Positions 25,098-35,964 of a stretch of 59,967 nucleotides of DNA are shown here, in pieces. A program made the translations under genes and the position numbers. The DNA is from Gnetum montanum (Eukaryota > Streptophyta > Gnetopsida > Gnetales > Gnetaceae): contig MNCI01023457.1 of the NCBI GenBank assembly GCA_015680685.1, positions 1,022,046 through 1,082,012 of the forward strand, written 5' to 3'. The notes beneath the pieces were generated by a model, which was given only the letters and a program-made list of their open reading frames with translations, was not told where the DNA came from and searched no databases. Position 1 is the stretch's first letter, and each line of letters begins with the position of its first letter.

Positions 25098-25122
25098 TGG
25101 CGCTAGAAGGAGGGCCTGAACC
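25098..25122 (+). promoter_or_regulatory. E4: primer-binding site, tRNA-Asn type
   Basis: TGGCGCTAGAAGGAGGG (25098-25114) starts six bases after the LTR end. From memory of plant tRNA-Asn(GUU), whose 3' end reads CCCTCCTTCTAGCG plus CCA, this is a full complement. The match continues through the next bases (CCTGAACC) with one mismatch, into the T-arm. A search against plant tRNAs would confirm it. Confidence 0.75.
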
Positions 25123-25957
25123 TCTGATCCGCATTTTACGGGTAGTCCTGTAAGCTTTCTGTACCCATTATCAATTGACGTAAATGTAATACCTCCATGG
25201 TTGTTTACAAGATTGTGTGGTGAAGATCGGTCGTTTCGAAAATTCCTTTGGAATCCTATAGGGTAGAAAGCCCAATTATTACCTTAGTTTGCCTTTGCCC
25301 TTGCGATCTTTATCCTTGTCATCATTACTCTCGAACCACATAGAGAATGGCTGCATCAACCACTGCTATTGACACTGCTAACCTCAAGAATCCTTGGAAT
25401 CTGCAAGTCACCTCTCCTGTGGTAGAGCTACCAACTAGTCCGATGCAACCATGCCACTTCCTCAGGCTTCAAAACAAAGAGCTTGAGGAACATGCTCAGC
25501 GTAGTGAACATTACAATTTTCTCTGTGCTAAACTTGCAGCAAATCTACCCGTGTATCTGCAAGAACTCTAATAAAAATGAGAATACGAGTTCATATAATG
25601 CAATGGGAAGGAATTAATTCCTTCGCTAAATGCCAATGTACCCCTCACAAATCAATAACAATGGATCCTAGATCAAATGTTGATGCTAGGACATCGACAA
25701 AATAATAAGAGGAGTTGTTCTGTGATGAAATGCTTCATGACCGGCAGGACGATCTAGACTCCCACTCTGAGGGAGGCAGTCATGCTGATTTAGCTGTGGC
25801 CCCTCCCTCCACGACATCCTGTGTAAACCCGTTGTTCATGGTCACCATGCCCTTAACATTATCTAATACTAACTGAGCCCCACACTCATCCCAACTACAT
25901 TTTCTCTCTCCGACTACCTTCCCAGGTGGCAGCCCATCACAAATCATTCCTCAGCAG
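25123..25957 (+). pseudogene. E4: leader and gag N-terminus, broken
   Basis: After a leader of about 220 bases, an ATG at 25347 opens 74 codons. They end in a helical, possibly coiled-coil part (LRLQNKELEEHAQRSEHYNF) and then meet TAA. The start is chosen because it is the first ATG of a readable frame and precedes the gag core. The 25572-25957 stretch is frameshifted and rich in stops. No recognised domain. Confidence 0.55.
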
Positions 25958-27073
25958 GTGCAATTAGCTAATCCACCTCATCGTACACCTACGCCCATGT
26001 CACCGTATCTACATGCGATACCTACTTCACAATTACATATAGCACCTACATTCATCCCGACTCACATGACAAGGCCTGCCACTACAGCATGGTGGGTTCC
26101 AAACATGTCTCTTGTTGTGCATCCTACACAGATGTCCCATATCCCCCATCATCAAAAATAGGTTCCACAGGCATTAAACCCTGCTACAAGGTCAGTGTCT
26201 ATGCCCCTGGCCATGCCAATAGCATATCTAATGGCACAGCCAATGGCGGTTGCCCCATCCGCGCCACCTACTGGATGGTGGATGCCACAAGTGGTACCAC
26301 CTGCAAGGATAATTTCGATAGCATCGCCCATCGGCCAAGCTACCGCCCCTATTCCACCACCCAACATGGCTCCTCCTACTGTTCCACAAATGACCTCTTT
26401 GTCTATGGGTTTGTATCAAGCCTTCCAGCTTATTCAAACCCTTACAAAGGAAGTTAAACACCTTAAGGCTTCCGGTTTCGACATAATACAGGTCATGGAT
26501 TTTTACCATGATGATCCTATTAGTCTGGTAGTGCGTTTTTTATCATTACCTCCTAGGATGTCACTTCCCCATTTTACAAAATATAATGGGAAAGGAAATC
26601 CCAATACCCATTTAGTTACTTTCAGGTCAGAGTCATTTTTGTTGCAACAATGGCCACATACTATCATCCATGTATTTGCTATGTCTCTAATGGGTAAAGC
26701 TTTAGACTGGTATCGAGCACTCCCGCGTGCTTCCATCTCAACTTTGGAAGAGCTATTAACTCAGTTCATGACTCGTTTCAAGTACAACCTGAAACTAGAA
26801 GTCACGCTAGACCAGCTCATGGGAGTTAAGTAAGACCCACTCGAGTTGGTTCAAAAGTTTATACAGTGATGGAGTGCCACCTTGAACGAAATCCGTGAAC
26901 CCATCTCGGAGGCCCATCTATTGGCAATTTTTAAGGGGACAATTAACAACTTCATCAAGTCTAAGTTATATTACCTCACTCCCTACTCCCTCAACCAATC
27001 CTTCACTATGATCCAGCATATGTGGTCTACAAAAATACCCACAGTAAGGGTAAAGATAAAGGCAAAGCTATGA
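25958..27073 (+). pseudogene. E4: gag core (Retrotrans_gag-like), broken
   Basis: A single frame with three in-frame stops (at 26159, 26831 and about 26867). The first 150 residues are Pro/Met/Ala-rich and low in complexity (near MPLAMPIAYLMAQPMAV). The capsid-type core begins near FTKYNGKGNPNTHLVTF (26572 on) and continues with FAMSLMGKALDWYRALPRA, then STLEELLTQFMTRFKYNLK, and ends near IKSKLYYLTPYSL. It aligns with E2 gag. It would form the capsid that packages element RNA. Confidence 0.88.
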
Positions 27074-28131
27074 CAACGACAGTAGAAGCGGTTGCCGAGG
27101 AGGCTAAGAAGAAAAAAAACAACAAGAAAAAATCTACAGAGCCTGCTAAGCCCACAACTAGCTCAAGCAGCGCTGATCAAGAAATTCCTTCCACCCTTGA
27201 AGCACCTCCATAACCGAAGCCTAATTTTGAGCATAAAGACCATTCAAAATATGTGGCTCTACCTATAAAGCCTTTAGAATTTCTGAAGCAACTACTAGGA
27301 ACTACCACATCCAACACAAGAAGGTATCCGAGGAGGGTCTGAAACTCCACAGTCAGCACTATGAGTTGCTCAAGAACCCCTTCTTGGCCCTACCTAACGA
27401 ACCTCTAGTTCTCAAAAACTTTAGGCTGAACTGCTTCTGTGACTATCACCAACTATGTGGTCATGACACGGATTACTGTTGGACGTTGAAAGATGAAATT
27501 CAAAGCCTGATCAATCAAGGTAAATTGATCTTAGATAGCAATAGTCCAGTCCTTCCCAAAAACCAATCCATGCATGTGTACCAAGACCCATTAAATGCTA
27601 ATAACATAGGTACACTATCAATGTGGAAGGTACAGAAGGTGATGATTAGGCACAAAAAAGTAGCCCTTTGTCCTACGTGTACCTCCTCGCTCATCTTAAA
27701 CGACAAGCCCATCAACATCAACGGGTGTGGTTCAGTGACAACCTTTTGTCCTCTGAGACCCGTCTCCTACCATCATCCCATAGCCTACCATTGGTAAAGC
27801 TGCAGCCCAGCCCACGCCCACACCTAAGGCACCCTTTGTCATCAAGGTGCCAAAGCCATTGGTTATTCCTGTTACACAGGGGAAACCATCTAAGTCAATG
27901 CTCCAATCACAACCTAATAGGAAAGGAGAAGGGCGCATGACAGCTGATGCAGCCAAGGATTGTCTTACACTGGGGTTCCCTAGGCCTACACCCCTCCCCT
28001 CAGTGCCCTTGGCCCCATCTTCTTCTAAAAAAGGTGACGTTATGCAAACACGGCCATCTTCTCCCTACTTAAGAAAATACAATCCTCAACTGGAAATTGT
28101 TCCACCCCAAGAGATTCGTCTCTTGGAATGA
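27022..28131 (+). pseudogene. E4: gag C-terminus with Tat-type zinc motif
   Basis: The frame changes at about 27366 and back by about 27847. It opens with a Lys-rich stretch (EEAKKKKNNKKKS). At 27430-27520 lies CFCDYHQLCGHDTDYCWTLK, the Cys/His motif seen in Tat-lineage gag proteins ahead of a helix (DEIQSLINQGKL). A Pro/Ser-rich linker follows and leads in frame to the protease. The motif probably binds RNA through zinc, judged from the family. Confidence 0.8.
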
Positions 28132-29034
28132 ATGGAAGAAGAGAAGGATAACAAACAACCAGATCATGGGCATGATCTCCTTGACACTTTTACGCAAGTT
28201 AAGCAGGCTGTCAAATAGAAAAATACAATGTTGAGTCTGTATGACTTGTTGATGACATCCCAAAAGCATCGCGAAGCCATGGTTCGCATGCTAACGTCCA
28301 TACCGATGGGCGAAAACTTGCTAGTAGATGAAGAAGCAATCCATTCAATTATGCTTCCTCACACTGTTGAACAACTATGATCCTCCCAACTGACATTTCA
28401 TGATGAATCCATTAAGGATGACCCAAAAAAGGGTCAGGTGACAACAGCGCCCATGTTCATCACTATCCAGATCGGCCAGTACCGAATCCGGAGAGTACAT
28501 GTGGATGATGAGGCCGCTACCAATGTCATTCCATTCCCTATAGTGGACAAACTGGGTTGGCTTGACCAAATCAATCTCATAAAAATGTCATGTTTGAAGT
28601 CATTTAACGAGGCAATATTGCAAGTTAAGGGAACCGTACACATCAACTTTGTAGCAGGGGATCAATTCCCCACAAACGCAATGTTCATCATCATCGAGGA
28701 GATGCTTAGCTTCAACCTAATCTTAGGGAGGTCTTGGTTAGCTCAATTAAGGGCCCTCTCATCATCCATTCACGAAGAAATACACTTGCCCTATGTGGGA
28801 GGGGAAGTGAAAATTCACGATGATAAGATGACTCCTCAAGTTGTCAACAATGCGGAGATGAAACAAGGTTTAGAGATTTAAATCCCCTAAGATCAAACCC
28901 TTGTCCCAATAGTTGAACAAGCCAACACAGTGGCCGATGAAAGCTTGACTTGGGCTGAACTACCCTTCCAGGGAGGAGATGGTAGCGTAGAGCAATGCTG
29001 TAACAAGCCTCCTCATCCATACGCGTTGTCAAAC
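28132..29034 (+). pseudogene. E4: retropepsin-like protease
   Basis: The frame follows on from gag with stops at 28129 and several later points. The open segment 28438-28881 holds the domain. FITIQIGQYRIRRVHV leads to the active-site loop, which reads DDEAATNVIP. In most relatives the third residue of the catalytic triad is Gly, and here it is Glu, so the enzyme is probably inactive. The closing block FNLILGRSWLAQLRAL is typical. Downstream residues to about 29034 match no known domain. E2 has the same protease at 6186-6670. Confidence 0.85.
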
Positions 29035-29194
29035 CTTATAATGATTAAGAAGCAACTGCAAAATTAATGAATGAATACACTAGCATAACATATTATGTAT
29101 GTCCACATTACTTACTATTACGTTGTCTACATTCTTTATCATTTCAAGTTACATTGCTTATTGTTACGCTTCTTAAACTATTTATGACCTGAAA

Positions 29195-29720
29195 TGGCCT
29201 TAAACTAGCTATGGCCAACTACGGTCTTAAACTGGAAATTTTGTTTTTTTTTATGCTTACGATGGCCTACCTCGAAATGGCCTTAAACTAGTTATGGCCC
29301 GCTATGGCCTAAAACTGGCAATTTTTTTCTCTTACACTTACGATGGCCTGGCCCGAAATGGCCTTAAACTATTTATGGCCCGCCATGGCCTAAAACTGGT
29401 AGCTCGGTTTTTATTTATTTTATACTTTTATGCATACGATAGTCTGGCCCAAAATGGCCTTAAAATATTTATGGCCCGAAATGGCCTTAAACTAGTTGTG
29501 GCCCGCCATGGCCTAAAACTAGCAAATGTAATTTACCCTTTTACGCTTAAGACGATGATGGCCTGAAATGGCCTTAAACTAGTGACGGCCCAAAATGTCC
29601 TTAAACTATTTACGACTCGCTAAGGACTAAAATTGGCGATTTCGTTTATTCGTTTATGCTTATGATGGCACAGCCCGAAATGGCCTTAAACTATTTACAG
29701 CCTGCTATGGCCTAAAAAAA
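29195..29720 (+). repeat. E4: tandem array of GGCCTTAAACTA units
   Basis: About six units of 70-115 bp. Each has GAAATGGCCTTAAACTA, then ATGGCCCGCYATGGCCTAAAACTGGCAA, then a T-rich spacer ending in ACGCTTAC or a variant. Related words appear at 33540-33575 and 37090-37460. The array ends about 130 bp before the antisense gene relic. Confidence 0.85.
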
Positions 29721-29848
29721 GGTGCAATCCTTCTAATGATATGTTTCACTTCATGAAAGATAAAATCTTTACTCTAGCCTACATGGGCCAAAAAACATTT
29801 TCTTTTACTCCATTTCAATATAATAAAATGCTGACCAAGATGGCCACA

Positions 29849-32800
29849 TCACACGTCACCTTTACTAACACTTCCACTTGTGTCATCCAACTCCACCTCT
29901 ACCTTAAGAAAATCGTCCTCGTAAGGACCTTCTTATGGGGTCTCTTCGTGAGGGTGGTCCTCTCTGCAAGGCTCTTCCTCACGGGATTTCTTGTCATGAG
30001 TTTGATCATCTTCATTACGCTCCTCCTCATGAAAACCCTCTTCGCAGGGATCATCATCTTCATTACGCTCCTCCTCATGAAGATCCTCTTCACGAGGACC
30101 ATCATCTCCATTACACTCATCCTCATGAGGATCCTCCTCATTCCAATCCTACAGTTTGACATGACGCACACGTTAGCATTGCCATCGAGACTATGCATAA
30201 AAAAAATGCAATAGTCCTACAACTTACCTGTGATGGTCCCGGGTCAGCCGCAAAAGGAATCTATTCGAAACCAACCCACAGGCATTGCATGATCTTTTCC
30301 TCGATAAGCTTAGACCAAATGCCATCTCCTAGATCAGTTCCAGCCTTAACCTTCCCCTTCTCCACAGGAGTCCATCGGGGCGGTTCAGGGAAGAAGGAAG
30401 GGATAGTGGTTTCCCTGCCAGAGAGGGTTATTTCCCTCTCTAGGAAGGCGCTTACTATCACTTGCTCCTAAAACTTTTCATATGCTCCAGAAGCACCGAT
30501 GACATCAAGAAATAGTTGAAGGGACCGCGCTTCAACAACATAATCCCTATAATGTTGGTGGTAGACAACACATTCTCACTTATACACATGCTTATGATCT
30601 TTCTATGTCTGCCCCCATTCTTGGAGCACTATGTTGTAATCCTTCCAGTCTTGGTTCTTCTGGGCTAGGAGATTCATTTACATCCGTTGCTTAATGAGTT
30701 CATGACTAGCTTGGATGTTGTTTCTGACAATCATCCAATAGCGGGTGTAGTCAATTACAACTATCTGCTAGTTCTCATCATTAGTCTCTAGAGCTAGCAG
30801 AAATTTATTTCGAGACTCCAAGTCCTCAATCCTACCGGTTAGGAACGTCTACTCCTTTTCTGCTTTCTGTAGCCTCTTACAAAGAGCTTCGTTGACATTC
30901 TGGTACTCTCATAAAGAGTGGGTCAAGCGCAATGCACATTTACGCATTTTGTAGTAAAGGCTACATGGTACTTCGGTCAGATCTGGTGAAGGTTCAAGGG
31001 TGGTGTCCAAGTCAATGGGCTCTTTGGGATCCCATCTGAGGTGAGATCCTGTAACATAAAAATAACAATGAGACGCAACAAAATGATACAATATCGTAAT
31101 GCCAAAAATCTCTGTGTTATAACACTCACGTACCAATCTCAGGATTGATTCACTCTAGATGGTTGATTATATCCTTCGCAATGCCTTCCATAAAGGCAAA
31201 TTTATCAGGGGTCTTATCCTAATGCTAAGTGGGTGCCGCTGACAAGGGCACCATGCCAACATTAGAAGTACCTATTACGCAAACAAAAATGGGTTAGACA
31301 CAGTATGATAGACATAAAGGAAAATTGAGACATTACGATAATACAAAACTCAATCCAAAAAAAAACCCTCAATGGTAGTAACATGAGGCTTCCCTCTAAG
31401 GAAAAGTCAAACTCACCAGCGACAAGCTGCTCCCCTTTTCCCAGCTCATCTGAAAGGACTTCAGCATCCTCTACATCCATCTCTTCTTCATGCACAGGAA
31501 CCTATGTGCCACCTACATTACTAATTGGGGTCCGTCCTTCACGTCATATGACTATTGTCCCTATTTCAGGGCTCAATTCCTCTACATTCTTCCCTTTGTC
31601 TTCTAAAAAAAATGGTTAATCGAAACACTTACAAATGCTACGCGACGCCACATCTCTTGCACATTTGCGATAGTGAGAGGATGATCCAAAGTCCACTCCT
31701 TATCCAGCCATCCGAGCCTTTTGCACTTGGTGAAAAATTCTACATAATAGTTAGGATAATGTGGGATTTCCAATTCTAGTTGTCCCATAACACCAGCACG
31801 TACATTGCTAATAGAGGTAAACTCCTTTATGGCCATTTTGGCCATAAACAACGTATCTATATCACCCTAGAGACCATCATTATTGATGAAAAACCTACAT
31901 CACAGGATGTAGACAATTGTTTACACTATACACAAATTCAAACAAATGATTAGTGTATTATGACACCATGGAAACACTTACCCGCCTATATAATACACAG
32001 TCCTAGGTGGATTCTGCAAGTAGGTCGTAAGATGATGAGCCACGAACAAAGTGTTATAGGCATGATAACAATTAAACCTAGGCATATTCCAAATCCAAGA
32101 AAAATGCCTCAAACCCCTGGCACTCTGTTCACGGTCTTGCACCCACACAGTTTCAATTGAGCCATCCACTAGAAATGTCAAGATGCTCTGTGTCGATCCA
32201 ACTCGTAGCGTCTCCACAATGGCGATGGTTGTCTTAGCCAGTAGATGTGACCAAATAATTATGTTGTAATTACGTAACAAAAACTATAGAAACTCCTATG
32301 TGCCTCTTCAAAACCAAACCACCTCCTCCTTTACATGAGCATGAGGAGGAGGAACATTGGCCATAGGAAAATGTAAACAACATAGAATGCCCACAATGTC
32401 CAAGACGATCAGGTCGGGCCTTAGCGTAATCCTTTAGAATGAAACAAAATTCTATTAGAAATAGCAATATATACATACTAATGACATAAGAGCAACACAA
32501 AAAATAATTTTTCATTACGCAACACTAGAGTTTCCGTTACCTTGACTCCCAGGAAATTGCAAGTTACACTAGAAATGCATTACAAAAATCACCCAAACCC
32601 TTGCAATCGTGCAAGGTCTGTCCTTGACAACGGTGATAAAAGTAATACTGCGTATTACCCCAGCATAACATGCAATATTTATGGGCAAGACAAAGAAATC
32701 CTATTCATACTACATAAGTGTATAGTACCTAGACTCCTCTAGTTATGCATTGTGTTCACACAATATTGCCCAAAATCGTCCTAACCCTTGCGACTACGCA

Positions 32801-33092
32801 AGGTCTATCTCCAACAACAGCGATAGCGGTAATAGTACAAACTATGATAGCTTAGCCCGCGTGATAGATATCAACGCCCACCATAATACACATCTTTGAC
32901 ATAGGTACAATTGCGATGCCATAACAAAGGAAATAACAATCATGCAGGATGGTAAAAAGCCACTTACCAAGCGAGTGGAGTAGCCTCCTGCATTTCGACC
33001 TTGGCCTTTGAAACCTGCTGTAAACTCTCTTGCACTTCATCAATCTTCGCCAATTTGACATGTTTGCCTTTGATCTTCGACGTCATGGTCAT
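29849..33092 (-). pseudogene. Antisense seven-exon gene relic with FCP1/NIF-like HAD domain
   Basis: Proposed exons (minus strand): 33092-32968, 32431-31982, 31894-31633, 31602-31417, 31271-31134, 31048-30228, 30148-29849. Donors are GTAAGT, GTGAGT or GTACGT, and all acceptors end in AG. Phase is kept across introns 1, 2, 4, 5 and 6 and is off by one at intron 3. The start is ATG at 33092 or 33086 and the final stop is TGA at 29849. Exon 2 carries the HAD landmarks: RPDLIVLDIVGIL (motif I, one Asp kept), FLLRNYNIIIWS (motif II) and YNTLFVAHHL..LQNPP (motif III, where the family has a paired Asp). Such phosphatases act on the RNA polymerase II tail. Exons 4-6 are acidic and helical. Exon 7 is Asp/Glu/His-rich with repeats such as HEEERNEDDDP. 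About 18 in-frame stops, mostly CpG-type decay, make it a relic. It lies opposite to E4 between protease and RT. Capture from a host gene is inferred. Confidence 0.8.
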
Positions 33093-33677
33093 GACTAAAC
33101 AACCTTCGCAAAATCATCTACTTATGCATTACTTCTATTTCCCTTCTGCTCTATCCTAATTCAAATTCACAATGTCTCTAGTATGCTTTGAGGATGAATC
33201 ATTGACTTATAAATGAATTGGTTGAAACTAACTATTGTGTGCCCGACCAATGTGGAATTTTCTCAGAATGTAAGTATGTCAGTGTGACATGAACCCTAAA
33301 GGTTGCAATATTAATCTCGTAGATATCGTATAGATTACGGTCTGAAAAGACCCTAAACTAATGCGTAGCTCATCGTCTCGTAATCTAGTCACATTAACTA
33401 CAGCCTGCACAAAATTCTAAATTAGCTGTCTCGACACGATAGATGCGCCACGTTACACTCCCCACCATAGTTCACAAAAGTCTTACGCTAACATCTAGGA
33501 AATTGGGTTTACTGCTTTCTCACAAATCACGCATATGCTAACGGTCCGCTAGGACCTTAAACTGGTAGCTCTTTAACATGTACCACTAAAACAAGAAAAC
33601 CTTCTGTCGTTTCAATAGGTCGACAAAAAATAATATAACAACCTTTGTTTTTGGCAGTTTTGTAGGTCAATTCACAA
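33093..33677 (+). other. E4: spacer between antisense relic and RT
   Basis: If the antisense gene was once expressed, its promoter should lie here, reading leftwards. I see no clear TATA box. At 33540-33575 a single unit like GGTCCGCTAGGACCTTAAACTGG recalls the GGCC array downstream of the protease. Confidence 0.45.
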
Positions 33678-34755
33678 ATGGATGTAGCTTTACTTGCACC
33701 CCTAGCCTTGACAAGCCCATATGGGGAAATTATTAGACAACTCAATCACGCACTGATAGGAACTGACACTTCCCTTTGTGATACAACCATAGCAACATCG
33801 GAAGTATCCCCAGATAGGCCAAAACATTTGGCCCGAACCCTAGACCTGGAAGCTGGTGATGTGATCGAGGATTCCCTCACTGAGGTCCTTGTGGTTACAC
33901 ACAAAGGAGGAAGAAAAACTCTAAAATTTAGTTCTCTCCTTGACCAACAAACATAGAACGATATATCTCGAGTGCTCCAAGATAACATTACGATGTTCGC
34001 ATGGTCATACGAGGATATGCTAGGTTTAGACCAAAGGCTAATATAGCACAACATAGTTTTAGACCTGCATATCAAAGCAGTTAAATAGAAAGCATAGAAG
34101 ATTAAGCCTAAAATCGCACTAGCAGTGCGTGATGAAATCACTAAGCTATTTTAGGCTGGTTTCATTCATGCAGTCAATTATTCGGACTAGTTGTCAAACA
34201 TCGTAGTTGTCTCTAAGAAAACGGGAGGAATATGCATCTGTATAGACTTCCACGATTTGAACAAGGCCACGATTAAAGACAACTTCCCATTACTGAGTAT
34301 CGACCAACTTATCGATACAACAACTAGCCACACGTTACTATCCTTTATGGATAGTTTTTTGACCTATAATCAAATTTGTATCAACCCTAAACACCAACTG
34401 ACAATGACTTTCATGACCCCTTGGGGAACTTTCTGTTACACCATGATGCCTTTCGGGTTAAAAAACGCCGAAGCAACCTATCAACGTGCCATGACATACA
34501 TCTTTAGCAATTACCTCTTAGAGTTAATCCTTAAATGATGTCTCAAACACGACCTACGGCTCAACCCAAGAAAGTGCGTATTTGAAGTCAAAATCGAGTG
34601 CATGTTGGGGTTTGTGGTATCAGAGATTGGCATCCGAGTCGACCCCGACAAGGTTAAAGCTATCATTAATCTAGCACCACCTACAAACCTCAAAGAACTA
34701 CATGGGCTGTAGGGTAGGTTGTAATTTATCAGGCGGTTCATCTCGAGATTAATAG
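33678..34755 (+). pseudogene. E4: reverse transcriptase, active-site box deleted
   Basis: One frame with several stops. The pre-RT block FAWSYEDMLGLD is typical of gypsy elements. RT landmarks follow: SNIVVVSKKTGGICICIDF, then DLNKATIKDNFPLL, then LTMTFMTPWGTFCYTMMPFG and LKNAEATYQRAM. At about 34515-34545 the frame jumps from the helix after YQRAM straight to LRLNPRKCVFEV. The usual stretch of about 26 residues with the YxDD catalytic box is absent. Without it the enzyme cannot copy RNA. Connection-domain residues (IGIRVDPDKVKAI) continue to 34755. Confidence 0.9.
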
Positions 34756-35290
34756 ATAAGTTACACCCTATGCAACATTTTCCTAAGAAAGGGGTTAGCT
34801 TCGAATGGACCGAGAACTACCAACGTGCGTTTGACAATCTGAAGAAAGAGCTGTTACATTTGCCAACAGTTTTCTCACCACAAAGGGATCAGCCTTTCTA
34901 CATATACCTAGCAAGCTCAGAAGTGTCAACTGCGTTGTTGTGCCAAAGAAGGGACGATGGGTTGAAAGTTTCTATCTACTACCTAAGTCATGCTCTATTT
35001 GCATACGAAACACGGTACAATGAAGTAAAGCGTAACTATTTAGCATTGGTGTTTGCACTCAAGAAATGTAGGCACTATCTTTTTCGTAGCCAGGTCAATA
35101 TAATCTATAAAAACAACATCCTACGGGCCATCACAAATAATTTATAAAAAAGTAGTAGGATAGCCCGCTGGAAAGCCATCACAGCAGAATTCAACTTGCA
35201 CTACATTGGTCAATCTTCCACGAAAGCCCAAGTGATAGCCGACTAGCTTGCAACATCACTAGTTAACAATCAACCTACGATAGAGCCCGA
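34756..35290 (+). pseudogene. E4: RNase H of the Ty3/gypsy type
   Basis: In frame with RT. FEWTENYQRAFDNLKKELLH opens the domain. It continues with a block near SIYYLSHALFAYETRYNEVK and then LALVFALKKCRHYLF, the usual gypsy RNase H layout. A second part (RIARWKAITAEFNLHYI) runs to about 35250 after a TAA at 35145. The enzyme would remove RNA from the RNA-DNA hybrid. Stops and substitutions indicate loss of function. Confidence 0.88.
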
Positions 35291-35329
35291 GTTTTCTAAT
35301 GAATAGATACGTAGTTTAAGCCCTGTATC

Positions 35330-35921
35330 GATAGGCCTCGAAGTGATGTTATACTTCGATGGAGCTTCGACTACCAGAGGTGACAGTGTTGCCGCTGTCA
35401 TTATCCTCTCCCCTAAGGATGTTTGTCCATTGGCTTACTGCCTAGCATTTCCTTGTATGAAAAATGTGGCAAAGTACAAGGGGCTCCTCAAGGGATTGTT
35501 AACAACTAGGGAACTCAACGTTCAACACCTGGCAATCCTAGGCAATTCGATGCTTGTCATCAATCAAATCATGGGGGTCTATGCCTAAAAATTTATGCAT
35601 TTGTAACCCTATTGAGATATGGCTAAAGATCTCCTAAAACAATTCATAACAACTGATGTGCAATACATGTCGCGTAATGAAAACACTATAGCCGATGCAC
35701 TAGCCACACTGGCCTTAAACGTGCCACCACATTTGTTTGCCACTTGGCCTACTTTAATGATAGAATGTGCAGATCCTATCATTCAAGTGGCACAAATTTC
35801 TTCTCTAAGCACCGGTGGAATGCCAGAATGGTACGATAACATTAAAGCCTACCTTTTGCATGGCAAACCATCGCACGAGCTAACACCTACACAAAAAGAC
35901 GCAATCCGCAAGCGTGCCTAA
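35330..35921 (+). pseudogene. E4: second, archaeal-type RNase H
   Basis: A duplicate RNase H of this type marks the Tat lineage. LYFDGASTTRGDSVAAVII keeps the first catalytic Asp, and NTIADALATLAL keeps the last. The second position, normally in AEYEAL, reads AKYKGL (Glu to Lys). The third, normally GDS, reads GNS (Asp to Asn). Both fit single G-to-A changes. One stop (35586) splits the open frame, and integrase starts in a different frame. Confidence 0.88.
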
Positions 35922-35964
35922 CAATATGTCATCATTGGAGATAGTACTCTCTATAGATGCTCTT

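Noticed and set aside
26152-26509. Overlapping minus-strand open frames across the gag Pro/Met-rich region
   Set aside because: Shadows of the gag frame, caused by low-complexity GC-richer sequence. No similarity to E2 in that reading.
29935-30159. Plus-strand His/Pro-rich protein with 16-residue repeats
   Set aside because: It is the complement of the acidic repeat in exon 7 of the antisense gene relic. The minus-strand frame is longer, phase-consistent with the upstream exon and ends in a stop after a sensible tail.
33746-34141. Minus-strand 131-codon frame opposite RT
   Set aside because: The plus strand carries clear RT landmarks in the same place. The minus frame shows no motif and lies outside the antisense gene's proposed exons.
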